Positions 1 through 7,951 of a stretch of 15,015 nucleotides of DNA are shown in pieces. Below the pieces are notes generated by a model, which saw nothing but the letters and a program-made list of their open reading frames with translations, was not told where the DNA came from and made no database searches. Source of the DNA: Nitrospirae bacterium CG2_30_53_67 (GTDB lineage: Bacteria > CG2-30-53-67); contig MNYV01000036.1 of the NCBI GenBank assembly GCA_001873285.1, forward strand, positions 1 through 15,015, given 5' to 3'. Position 1 is the first letter of the stretch; each line of letters starts with the position of its first letter. The position numbers were made by a program, and so were the translations under genes.

Positions 1-176
1 ACATAAACCGACGGAGAATATCCCCGATTGCTGCCGGGCTGCGGCAATTGGGACTCCACAAGGGCATTCAGGCCAAGACCCTCATTGAACTCGGAGAGCA
101 GGGATAATCCCCCATGGGCCGTTAAAGCCTCGGATGTCGATTCTAACTTGAAAGGAAACACGGTTTGTTGTATCAT
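1..176 (-). CDS. IS1380-family transposase, N-terminal fragment cut by the window edge
   Basis: The reading frame opens with ATG at 176-174 and stays open to the window edge, giving 58 complete codons. It starts MIQQTVFPFKLE and then contains an ALTAHGGLSLL stretch and a QPGSNRGYSPSVY stretch. This is the characteristic N-terminus of IS1380-family (DDE class) transposases: a QTVLPFKLE-like opening, then an LTA.GGL..L..F segment and a PGSNRGY.PS segment. An AAAGGGG ribosome binding site lies about eight bases before the ATG on the minus strand. The catalytic DDE core is outside the window, so whether the copy is intact is unknown. Transcription runs away from the ATPase gene at 414. Confidence 0.75.
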   Translation of the reverse strand, partial: MIQQTVFPFKLESTSEALTAHGGLSLLSEFNEGLGLNALVESQLPQPGSNRGYSPSVY

Positions 177-212
177 CTCATCACCCCTTTTGGTTGGCGG
201 TTTCACCTTACA

Positions 213-231
213 GGTGAGTATTATACTCACC
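213..231. promoter_or_regulatory. 19-bp perfect palindrome upstream of the transposase
   Basis: GGTGAGTAT-T-ATACTCACC has perfect 9-bp arms around a single central base. It lies about 37 bases upstream of the transposase ATG, inside the IS leader. The position suits an operator or a transposase/host-factor binding site. The role is inference. Confidence 0.4.
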
Positions 232-333
232 AGAAACCTATAAACCAAGAGGGTTTTTTGTTCTTAATGATTTTCTATCGCTGATTTAGGGAATAACCTC
301 GCGGTATTTTCGAAGCCGGGTGGAGAAAACTCC

Positions 334-360
334 TTGACAAAGATGTGAACTTCATATAAA
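334..360 (+). promoter_or_regulatory. Candidate sigma-70 promoter for the FlhG/MinD-like gene
   Basis: A perfect TTGACA (-35, 334-339) is followed after 15 bp by TATAAA (355-360). The spacer is shorter than the ideal 17, so activity is plausible but not certain. It would give a leader of about 47 nt before the ATG at 414. It lies outside the most likely IS end, so it appears to belong to the resident gene. Confidence 0.45.
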
Positions 361-413
361 TAAAGAAAAAATCAGTACCGCCCGCCACAAAATAAAGAGC
401 TGAAGGGATTTTT

Positions 414-1478
414 ATGACCGCTTCGCCGGAATGGCCAAGTATGTTGAAACAGTGTGTGATCGCCGTAGGCGGAGGAAAAGGCGGAACAGGAAAGAGCCTC
501 CTGGCCGCCAACCTCGGAATCGCCCTCGCTGAAATGAGACAGCAGGTCATGGTGATCGATCTGGACCTGGGCGGTGCGAATCTCCATACCTGCCTCGGGA
601 TACGATCCCCCAAAACCACGCTCGGCGACTTCCTGCAAAAAAAAGTTGATTTGATCGAAAAGGTCCTCATACCGACCCCAATGGAAAACTTGAAACTCAT
701 TAACGGGTCCAATGATCCTCTTGAAATCACGAACCTTCCCTATGCCCAGAAGGCCCGGCTGATTCATCAATTCAAGAAGCTGAAAGCGGATTACATCATC
801 CTGGACCTCGGCGCCGGCACTTCCTTGAACATCCTTGACTTCTTTTTAAGCTCCGATTATGGGATTGTGGTCACCACTCCGGAACCGACCTCCATAGAGA
901 ACGTCTCCCTCTTCATCAAGTGTTTCATCATGCGGCATCTGAAGATTCTCCTGAAGCAATTTCCCATAGAGAACCTCAAGAACCGGATCAAGGACCCCAG
1001 AAATCTCGATACCGCCCGCACCTTCAGAGATCTGCTGCGCCTGATCCGATCTTTTGAAAAAGAGACCGCCGAAAAGATCGAGAGGGAAATAGAGGGTTTC
1101 AAGTTCGGCTTGGTGATGAACAAGCTCCGAGAACACAGCGAAACCCGGATCGGGGACTCGTATAAAACCATGATCCACAAATGCATGGGGATTCAGATGG
1201 ACTACCTGGGACAGATCTACTATGATGAAAAAATACCCATGTCGGTCAAGAAGATTCAACCTCTTCTTTTGGAACACCCGCATGCCAAGGCCTCCCATGC
1301 CATCCGGCTGATGGCCAAGAGGATTCTGGGTATGAATCGCCTTTCGTTCCCCATGCAGAGGGAAATTTCCCTCTTCGACTGGAAAAAGAAAGAAAAGAAC
1401 TCATCCTCTTCGGTCAAGGGAGCCCCCATGAAAACCCCACAAAAGGACCTGCCGCTTGGCATCCGTTTCTACCTATGA
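414..1478 (+). CDS. FlhG/MinD-like P-loop ATPase (ParA/MinD superfamily)
   Basis: This 354-residue protein has a deviant Walker A motif, KGGTGKS (residues 22-28), preceded by IAVGGG. It also has a DLDLGGANLHT segment (50-59) matching the switch I region, and a Walker B-like YIILDLGAG around residue 131. These define MinD/FlhG-type dimerising ATPases, which position flagella, division sites or other polar structures at the membrane. The region after residue 155 contains a charged helical insertion (about 165-230) before the last conserved segment, as in deltaproteobacterial FlhG-like proteins. The C-terminal 30 residues are lysine- and serine-rich, without an obvious MinD-type amphipathic helix. 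An AAGGGA ribosome binding site lies five bases before the ATG. The next gene (1612) is a J-like/HTH protein, so the two probably act together. The family is secure; the cargo is not known, and no flagellar gene is in view. Confidence 0.85.
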   Translation: MTASPEWPSMLKQCVIAVGGGKGGTGKSLLAANLGIALAEMRQQVMVIDLDLGGANLHTCLGIRSPKTTLGDFLQKKVDLIEKVLIPTPMENLKLINGSNDPLEITNLPYAQKARLIHQFKKLKADYIILDLGAGTSLNILDFFLSSDYGIVVTTPEPTSIENVSLFIKCFIMRHLKILLKQFPIENLKNRIKDPRNLDTARTFRDLLRLIRSFEKETAEKIEREIEGFKFGLVMNKLREHSETRIGDSYKTMIHKCMGIQMDYLGQIYYDEKIPMSVKKIQPLLLEHPHAKASHAIRLMAKRILGMNRLSFPMQREISLFDWKKKEKNSSSSVKGAPMKTPQKDLPLGIRFYL

Positions 1479-1611
1479 ACACGAACCCGATCACTAAGCA
1501 TCCGAGAAAGAGGCATGCCGGGGCTGAGAATCAACGCTTATATGGCTGTTCGACTTTGAAGAACAAAGGCCCGGCAAAGATTAATCCCTTGTTTTGGTGG
1601 AGATACACAGA

Positions 1612-2208
1612 ATGAAAGACCTGGAGGCATGCAATTATTACGAACTTTTAGAAATCACGGAAGAAACCCCAAAAAACATCATACAGGAGGCTTATCAATC
1701 CTACTGCACCCTCTTTGATAAAGACTCGATTGTCTCGTACAATTTTATCTCTCCGCATGAGCGGGAAGAGATGTTGAATCGTATCCGGAAGGCCTATGAA
1801 ATCCTCATGGACGATCAAAAAAGAATCCAGTACGACAAGAAGATCTTCAACCGGATCGGCAGATGGCACCATGCCGCCGCAGAGGGATCCGTACCAGGAG
1901 GGCAAGGCTCAACCGAAACGCCGGGCAAAAGGATCGAACAAATCCGAATGGAGGATTTTATTGAAGAAACCGGCCAGGTCTCCCTCAGAAGGCTTCGAGA
2001 GTCCATCGGAATCACCATAGAGAAGGTCTCGATGATCACGAAAATCAGGATCCCCATTCTCCATGCCCTGGAAAACAGAGATTTCAGCAGACTCCCTTCG
2101 CCGATTTACGTCAAAGGGTATCTGAAATCCTATGCCCGTGTGGCCGGCATCGAGCCCGAGAAATTGATCCAGGCCTATGGGCCCTTGAGCGCCCCTATTC
2201 GTCGATGA
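1612..2208 (+). CDS. J-like domain fused to a RodZ-type HTH_25 DNA-binding domain
   Basis: This 198-residue protein has two parts. Residues about 6-75 (NYYELLEIT at the start, RKAYEILMDDQKRIQYD at the end) read as a DnaJ J-domain fold. The HPD tripeptide that contacts Hsp70 is missing; the loop reads LFDKDSIVSYNF. After a polar linker (76-120), residues about 123-190 form an HTH_25 domain like the N-terminus of RodZ: SLRRLRESIGITIEKVS, ALENRDFSRLP, YVKGYLKSYARVAGI. No transmembrane helix follows, unlike RodZ. I chose the ATG at 1612 because GGTGGAG ends nine bases upstream; in-frame GTG (1597) and TTG (1594) codons are possible alternatives. It follows the FlhG-like ATPase by 133 bases on the same strand. 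The role is unknown; an adaptor or regulator working with the ATPase is inference. Confidence 0.8.
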   Translation: MKDLEACNYYELLEITEETPKNIIQEAYQSYCTLFDKDSIVSYNFISPHEREEMLNRIRKAYEILMDDQKRIQYDKKIFNRIGRWHHAAAEGSVPGGQGSTETPGKRIEQIRMEDFIEETGQVSLRRLRESIGITIEKVSMITKIRIPILHALENRDFSRLPSPIYVKGYLKSYARVAGIEPEKLIQAYGPLSAPIRR

Positions 2209-2243
2209 TGAAACCGCCCCCTAAGACCTGTCTTTCGTGCCCT

Positions 2244-2268
2244 GTCTGCCGTGCCGGCACAGGCAGGC
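2244..2268. terminator. GC-rich hairpin between convergent genes (possible terminator)
   Basis: GTCTGCC (2244-2250) pairs with GGCAGGC (2262-2268). GTG/CAC continues the stem around a CCGG loop, with one bulged A at 2261 and one G-T pair. No T-tract follows on either strand, so it is not a textbook intrinsic terminator. Its place between two convergent genes suggests a transcription barrier or a dispersed repeat. Confidence 0.35.
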
Positions 2269-2281
2269 CCTCTCTCGTCCG

Positions 2282-3184
2282 TCACCCCTGTTTACGAACA
2301 GGATCCTTTAGCCCGCATCGTTCGTAACTGCATATCCTGTATAGCGGGCAGACCTCACATTGTTTGAGATCCCTTTTTTTCGTACACTGTTTGAGTATCC
2401 CCAGGCGGGCCAAGGCGAAATCGTACTTGACAGGATCGGAAGGGTCCAGGATTCTAAGGTTCCGGGTCACCTCCCTGGCTGTTTCCCAATCCGGTGAACG
2501 CCTTCGAGTCAGGCCGATCCTTGCAGAAATCCGGAAAAGGTGTGTATCGAGCGGAATGACCAGCTTGGACGGAGAAACCTCTCTCCATAATCCCAGGTCC
2601 AGCCCGTCATCCCTCCGGACCATCCATCTTAAATACATGTTCAGCCTTTTGCAGGCGCTCCGGTTCTTCGGAGAAGGGAATAAAAACCTTACGCCTGCAT
2701 CCTTGGGGAGCGCCTTTTTTCCCAAAATCGGCGAATAGTCCATATTCAGGAAGCGCTCCACAAAGGCGGAAAGGGCTTCCCCGATATCCTCATGCCCTGA
2801 GTCATATCCTTTTAGAAACAGATTCTTGATGCTGCCGTATTTCTTCAGCGCTTTTTTAATACCGAGGATCAGGCAGAGGATGTCGGTCTCATCGTTAAAC
2901 CTGTGGACGATCCCATGGAAACGTTCAGCGTCCTTCCTTGGATCGAACCCTCGGATAAAGGCACAAGGCGAACCATCCATGCGGTCGAGAATCGTCCGAA
3001 CCGTCTTCTGGATCTGACCGACCCTGCCATAAGCAAATACGGCGGCAATCAGACCGGCCACTTCCTGGTCTTCGGGCCGTTTGAAACCATGAACCAATAC
3101 AAGAGGATCGGAGGAAATATGGTGGATATCATAGGTATGATAAAGACGGTCCAGGGTTTCTTTGAGATCCAGAACCTGCATCAT
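2282..3184 (-). CDS. TIGR02757/DUF2400 family protein
   Basis: The protein is 300 residues from the chosen start, and its sequence agrees throughout with the uncharacterised TIGR02757 (DUF2400) family. Landmarks are SDPLVLVHGF (25-34), EVAGLIAAVFAYGRVGQI (41-58), LNMYLRWMVRRDDGLDLGLW (181-200), and a C-terminal half with IPLDTHLFRISARIGL (210-225). Four cysteines follow in a C-X8-C-X2-C-X5-C pattern (267, 276, 279, 285). That last part resembles the VDTH...FeS-loop end of endonuclease III-type DNA glycosylases, so an iron-sulphur cluster and DNA-repair ancestry are plausible. I start at the ATG at 3184, with AAGG about six bases upstream. An in-frame ATG at 3247 would overlap the enolase stop, and its extra residues look non-conserved. 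It follows eno by about 60 bases and is probably cotranscribed with it. Confidence 0.8.
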   Translation of the reverse strand: MMQVLDLKETLDRLYHTYDIHHISSDPLVLVHGFKRPEDQEVAGLIAAVFAYGRVGQIQKTVRTILDRMDGSPCAFIRGFDPRKDAERFHGIVHRFNDETDILCLILGIKKALKKYGSIKNLFLKGYDSGHEDIGEALSAFVERFLNMDYSPILGKKALPKDAGVRFLFPSPKNRSACKRLNMYLRWMVRRDDGLDLGLWREVSPSKLVIPLDTHLFRISARIGLTRRRSPDWETAREVTRNLRILDPSDPVKYDFALARLGILKQCTKKRDLKQCEVCPLYRICSYERCGLKDPVRKQG

Positions 3185-3243
3185 GGAAAACCTTGAGAAA
3201 AACCACATCCTCGTACCAAACACATCCGCCCGTCGGGCTGGGA

Positions 3244-4590
<1,347 letters not shown>

Positions 4591-4759
4591 TTAGTGGTCT
4601 TGTTCGTAAATATGGTGACGTACCGAGAGGGTCGTAGAGCGGTTTCATCAAGGCGCGCGACTCAGTGCGTACCTCTCTGGTACACCGCAAGGAGCGGAAC
4701 TTTGACTCGACCGCCCTACGGCACTCGAATGCCACCGTATTTACGAATAAGGCCACTTA
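4591..4759. repeat. Imperfect palindromic (MITE-like) element of about 170 bp upstream of eno
   Basis: The left arm starts TTAGTGGTCTTGTTCGTAAA and the right arm ends TTTACGAATAAGGCCACTTA. The two pair, with a few mismatches, for about 50 bp. A small central hairpin (GTACC 4669-4673, GGTAC 4679-4683) sits inside. The six bases ACTTAG occur at both outer edges (4589-4594 and 4755-4760), which could be a target duplication overlapping the termini. Short open frames exist on both strands but reflect the palindrome; I do not see a protein. The shape fits a non-autonomous mobile element or dispersed palindromic repeat. Whether other copies exist cannot be judged from one window. Confidence 0.7.
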
Positions 4760-5053
4760 GGTTTAAACGACAGCATTCTTATCATATACCTTAATCCATG
4801 TCACGTCTTTTTCATTGAGCGCGCTTAAGCAGCCCTAAAAGAAACATTTTCATTTATAATGCTCTATGTGGAATCCTAACCTTCATTGCAGAGGAACATG
4901 CTGTATCCTTTTCTATCCTTATTCAGAAAAGAGTAATGTTCAACAATAGAAATAAGAATAAAGCGTTTTTTAAAATATTTTGCCTGCATTTTTTCTTATT
5001 TTCTATAAAACATCATTTGCAACCTGAAAACTATAATGTTAGTCTTTATAAAA

Positions 5054-5073
5054 TTTTAGGTCTCTACCTAAAA
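5054..5073 (-). terminator. Possible leftward terminator hairpin
   Basis: TTTTAGGT (5054-5061) and ACCTAAAA (5066-5073) form a perfect 8-bp stem with a 4-base loop. Read on the minus strand it is followed by TTTTATAAAG, so it resembles a weak intrinsic terminator. No minus-strand gene immediately upstream is recognised. It could end an unrecognised transcript from the 5090-5300 region. Confidence 0.25.
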
Positions 5074-5180
5074 CTTCCGGTTGATTTCTGCATGAGTCAT
5101 CGATCCGCCGGATGGTGCCGTCGACGAATGTCCATGGGCGCCGGCATGGAACAGAACCCGTTGAGGCGTGAGTCAGGATG

Positions 5181-5239
5181 TGTGAAAATTTTCACCCAAT
5201 AAGAGAAAAAGTTTTCCCTTTTTCTGTAAACTTTTACAC
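5181..5239. promoter_or_regulatory. Pair of similar dyads: candidate activator (enhancer) sites
   Basis: Site 1, TGTGAAAATTTTCAC (5181-5195), contains a perfect 14-bp palindrome. Site 2, TGTAAACTTTTACAC (5225-5239), contains the dyad TGTAAA-CT-TTTACA. Read in the same register they match at 11 of 15 positions. Their starts are 44 bp apart, close to four helical turns. They lie roughly 145-200 bp upstream of the -24/-12 promoter, where sigma-54 activators usually bind. The link is inference. Confidence 0.45.
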
Positions 5240-5381
5240 ACTTGCAATAAATATTCCATTTCAGCGGCATCCCGTTTAGGCATGGATTCAAAAAAAATAA
5301 ACTTCTAATCCCTTGTTTTACTAAGGTTAGCAAGCCAGGATGCTGTTCGAATGTCACAAGAGAAAGCTTTCAATCTAAATT

Positions 5382-5397
5382 TGGCATGGCTTTTGCT
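5382..5397 (+). promoter_or_regulatory. Sigma-54 (-24/-12) promoter for the GAF/HD-GYP gene
   Basis: TGGCAT-GGCTT-TTGCT matches the RpoN consensus TGGCAC-N5-TTGCW with the required GG-N10-GC spacing (GG 5383-5384, GC 5395-5396). Transcription would begin near 5408, giving a leader of about 87 nt before the ATG at 5495. Such promoters need an ATP-dependent activator bound upstream. Confidence 0.7.
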
Positions 5398-5494
5398 TAA
5401 AATATTAGTGTTTACATACAGGAAACCTTTTTTTAGAAACACCGCCATTGGAAAAGGGCGATAACAGATCCTAAGCGGGTTATGGATAAGGAAC

Positions 5495-7675
5495 ATGTCT
5501 GAGTCGAGTCAATACAACATGGACGATCAAATAGCAAAGAACTACATCCTTGAGGTCTCTCCTGACATCAATCAAGAGTTTGCCTCAAAGAAGTTCAGGG
5601 AAATCAATATCCTTCTCAAATCGAATTTAATTTCCAACCTGAACATGGAATTCAAGGTCTCCCTGCATGTGCTTTGCGATCTGGTCCTCGAGATGATTCA
5701 TTACGACAAGGCCCTTCTTTACCTTTGGGACAATGATCTTGAGGTCCTCACCCCCTACATCACCCGGGGATTTTCCGAAAATCCGCCGGAAAAGCGCATG
5801 GAGAGGAATATATTTGCGGATTGGTGTATACGTCACGGGAAAACTCTGTTTATTCCCTTCAGCAGCCACCCGAATGTCACAAGGGCATTGGAAGAAGTCA
5901 ACAGCAAATCCATGATATCGGTCCCAATTTATGAAAGCAATCACATCATCGGTACGCTGCAACTCTATAGTCAACAGTCCAATTTTTTCTCAAGAGAGGA
6001 TGCAAAACTTCTCTGGCTTCTCATCATACACTCCGAAGCGCTTTTCAGAAACTACGAAAATCTGGAGCGGATCAGAACCCTTTCATCTACAGGCATGCCT
6101 TTCGGCCAAACCCATATTTCGGAGTTCCACGAACAGTTGGAACGGGAAATCGGACGGGCAGACCGCCGGAAGACCCCCATGTCTCTCCTTTTGATCGAAG
6201 TGGACCGTCTTCCCGAATACATCCGCAAATTCGGCCACCTAAAAAGAGAGGAGGCCTTCAATGAAATCGGCTCCTTGATGATGAATCAGATCCGGCAAAT
6301 TGATGCCTTTTCACGCTATGGAGAGGATCGTTTCGCATTGATCCTTACGGAAACAGACCGCAAAGGCGGGACAATCTTTGCAAATCGTCTGAGAGAAAAC
6401 ATCGGCCGGCATCTCATTCAGGATGAGAAGGGAGAAAAGACCATACGGATGACCATCAGTTCCGGACTGGTTACTTTTCCTTTTGATGCCAAGGAGAAGA
6501 TCCACCTGCTCCAAGCTGCAGAGCAGGCTTTACATAAGGCCATCGATGCGGGAGGCGACCAAGTGTGCCTCTATACGGAACTGGACAGCGCCATCCAATC
6601 CTCTCCCGGGCATGACCAACACGAAGACTTGGACCGGATCAGTCAGACCATTCATTCCATTTTCAATCTGGATCTGCTCCTCGAATTGGTGGTTCAGATC
6701 TGCATGGAGACCCTCCAGGCGGAAAAGGGCTCTTTACTCTTATTTGCTGAGGAACTTGACTGTTTTATCCTCAGAGTCGCCTGTGGTTTCGGGAAATATA
6801 CCGACTTGATCAAAAATACCCGGGTCCCCCTGCAGGGAACCATCACCGGATGGGTTGCCGCCCTCAAAAAGCCCGTTGTCTCTGCAAACATCGAGGAAAT
6901 TTCAGAGGTGCCCAAAAGCCTTTACAAAGATTACAGGAACAATTCATTTCTTTCTGTTCCGCTGGTCTCTGAAGATAAGACCATCGGCGTGGTGCATCTC
7001 TCAAATAAAAGAGCAGAAGACGGAATCTTTACGAACCATGACCTTGAACGGATCCTTTCCCTGAGTGAACACCTGACTCTTTTCCTCAAGCAAGGGATCC
7101 GTTTCGAGGAAACACAGCACCGTTTCTCAAAAACAGCCTTATTGTTCCTGAACCGGATACTGGAGGAAAAGGATCCTTACAACAGAGATCATTCGGAAAG
7201 AGTGGCCCTTTATGCGGAAAAACTTGCCCGCCGTTTTAATTTCAGCCAGAAGGAGATCGAGAAGCTGACCCTCTCCGCCCGGCTTCACGATATCGGCAAG
7301 ATCGCCATCCATGACGAAATTTTTCACAAACCGGATAAATTGAGTGAAACGGAAACCGCCATTGTTCGCCGGCTCCCCTTTTTCAGCTGGAAGATTCTCG
7401 ATGCGCTTTCTGCAAATGAAGAAGAGTTGAAAAATACGGTTCTGAAACTCCATGAGAAACTTGACGGATCAGGCTATCCTTACGGCCTGGTCGGGGAACA
7501 AATCCCTCTGCCGTCCCGCATCCTCAGCGTGGCCGACACCTTCGTCTCCATGACATCGAACCGTTCATTTCGGCCCCCCTTCAGCAAGGAAGAAGCCCTG
7601 AAGAATATGAACGCCTTGGCTAATGTCCACTATGACCCTGAAGTCCTGCAACAGCTAAATAAGATCGTCCAATAA
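5495..7675 (+). CDS. GAF - degenerate GGDEF - GAF - HD-GYP signalling protein
   Basis: This 726-residue soluble protein has four domains. GAF 1 covers about 35-190 (SVPIYESNHIIGTLQLYS). A GGDEF-like domain covers about 205-362, and GAF 2 about 375-535 (GTITGWVAALKKPVVSAN, SVPLVSEDKTIGVVHLSNK). An HD-GYP domain follows at about 545-726. The GGDEF signature reads YGEDRF (275-280) and the metal-binding Asp of the first strand is Glu (IEVD, E235), so c-di-GMP synthesis is very unlikely. The HD-GYP domain keeps HD (598-599), DGSGYP (657-662) and AD (680-681). It has Leu for His in the usual RRHP motif (L627) and for the first His of HHE (L652), so its metal site is probably incomplete. There is no transmembrane segment or signal peptide. 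It lies alone, behind a sigma-54 promoter. A sensor or scaffold role rather than enzyme is inference. Confidence 0.88.
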   Translation: MSESSQYNMDDQIAKNYILEVSPDINQEFASKKFREINILLKSNLISNLNMEFKVSLHVLCDLVLEMIHYDKALLYLWDNDLEVLTPYITRGFSENPPEKRMERNIFADWCIRHGKTLFIPFSSHPNVTRALEEVNSKSMISVPIYESNHIIGTLQLYSQQSNFFSREDAKLLWLLIIHSEALFRNYENLERIRTLSSTGMPFGQTHISEFHEQLEREIGRADRRKTPMSLLLIEVDRLPEYIRKFGHLKREEAFNEIGSLMMNQIRQIDAFSRYGEDRFALILTETDRKGGTIFANRLRENIGRHLIQDEKGEKTIRMTISSGLVTFPFDAKEKIHLLQAAEQALHKAIDAGGDQVCLYTELDSAIQSSPGHDQHEDLDRISQTIHSIFNLDLLLELVVQICMETLQAEKGSLLLFAEELDCFILRVACGFGKYTDLIKNTRVPLQGTITGWVAALKKPVVSANIEEISEVPKSLYKDYRNNSFLSVPLVSEDKTIGVVHLSNKRAEDGIFTNHDLERILSLSEHLTLFLKQGIRFEETQHRFSKTALLFLNRILEEKDPYNRDHSERVALYAEKLARRFNFSQKEIEKLTLSARLHDIGKIAIHDEIFHKPDKLSETETAIVRRLPFFSWKILDALSANEEELKNTVLKLHEKLDGSGYPYGLVGEQIPLPSRILSVADTFVSMTSNRSFRPPFSKEEALKNMNALANVHYDPEVLQQLNKIVQ

Positions 7676-7700
7676 TCCTCGGCAGATGAGAACCGGAGAG

Positions 7701-7742
7701 GCTAAAAGAGATTTGTGCTCCGTTTCATGGAGCCTCTTTAGC
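7701..7742. terminator. Hairpin after the HD-GYP gene (terminator-like, no T-tract)
   Basis: GCTAAA-A-GAG (7701-7710) pairs with CTCTTTAGC (7734-7742) with one bulged A. Inside, GCTCC (7717-7721) pairs with GGAGC (7729-7733) around a 7-base loop. It starts 25 bases after the stop codon and lies between convergent genes. The following sequence is AAAACAAAATTTC rather than a T run, so termination here would not be classical. Confidence 0.4.
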
Positions 7743-7816
7743 AAAACAAAATTTCAACGGGGATCTTGATCCTTGCAGTCCTTGGAACTCCCTGACCGGG
7801 AGGAACGGTTCGCCAT

Positions 7817-7897
7817 TCACGTTCCACCCTTGAAGGAAAGAACGCCCACTAAAGCAATCCATACCGCAGCGATGACCCATACCCATATTTCGTTCAT
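7817..7897 (-). CDS. Candidate 26-residue single-pass membrane microprotein
   Basis: An ATG at 7897-7895 opens a 26-codon frame ending at TGA (7819-7817). It begins MNEIWVWVIAAVWIAL and ends with a short polar SFKGGT tail. That is one hydrophobic helix with a negatively charged N-terminus and a positive charge after the helix. AAGG lies about six bases upstream of the ATG on the same strand. It sits 54 bases downstream of the FmdB-like gene, so the two could share a transcript. I do not recognise a family. A frame this short can arise by chance; the hydrophobic composition and the ribosome binding site are the support. Confidence 0.45.
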   Translation of the reverse strand: MNEIWVWVIAAVWIALVGVLSFKGGT

Positions 7898-7922
7898 GTG
7901 ACGCCTTCTATCGCGCCTGTTT

Positions 7923-7943
7923 CCTGCGACCGCAGGTCTTTTT
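7923..7943 (+). terminator. Short hairpin followed by a T run (weak terminator candidate)
   Basis: CCTGCG-AC-CGCAGG (7923-7936) is a small perfect inverted repeat followed on + by TCTTTTT. The stem is short, and the two-base centre forces a five-pair stem with a four-base loop. It could stop read-through from the HD-GYP gene before it enters the fmdB region. Confidence 0.3.
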
Positions 7944-7951
7944 CAATGTGC

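Larger units (their letters stand above)
1..290 (-). mobile_element. 5' end of an IS1380-family insertion sequence (partial)
   Basis: The first 176 bases encode, on the minus strand, the N-terminus of an IS1380-type transposase, and the bases above it are the IS leader. The rest of the element lies beyond the left edge of the window, so the right inverted repeat and the target duplication cannot be checked. I place the outer end near 290 only tentatively. Reading leftward from there gives CCTAAATCAGCGAT, which begins like the CCTAGAT terminus known for ISEcp1 of the same family. The end could instead lie anywhere between about 232 and 303. The IS type is well supported by the protein; the boundary is inference. 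Confidence 0.65.
4760..5494. other. Long AT-rich intergenic region without a recognisable gene
   Basis: About 735 bases separate the palindromic element from the GAF/HD-GYP gene. Most is AT-rich, with a GC-richer patch at about 5090-5180. It contains a hairpin (5054-5073), two similar dyads (5181-5195 and 5225-5239), a purine/pyrimidine hairpin (AGAAAAAG pairing with CTTTTTCT, about 5203-5224) and a sigma-54 promoter (5382-5397). A weak leftward promoter, GTGACA-17-TAAGAA (4804-4776 on -), could serve eno through the element. An 88-codon frame on + (4936-5202) has no recognisable domain, straddles the two base-composition zones and is probably not a gene. An unannotated small RNA is possible but not demonstrated. 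Confidence 0.6.

Noticed and set aside
28-243. A 71-codon frame on + at the left edge
   Set aside because: It overlaps the IS1380 transposase start on the other strand, shows no domain, and its sequence is explained by that gene and its leader.
4936-5202. An 88-codon frame on +
   Set aside because: It crosses from AT-rich to GC-rich sequence, and the translation (Phe/Asn/Lys-rich, then Arg-rich) looks non-coding. No ribosome binding site was found.
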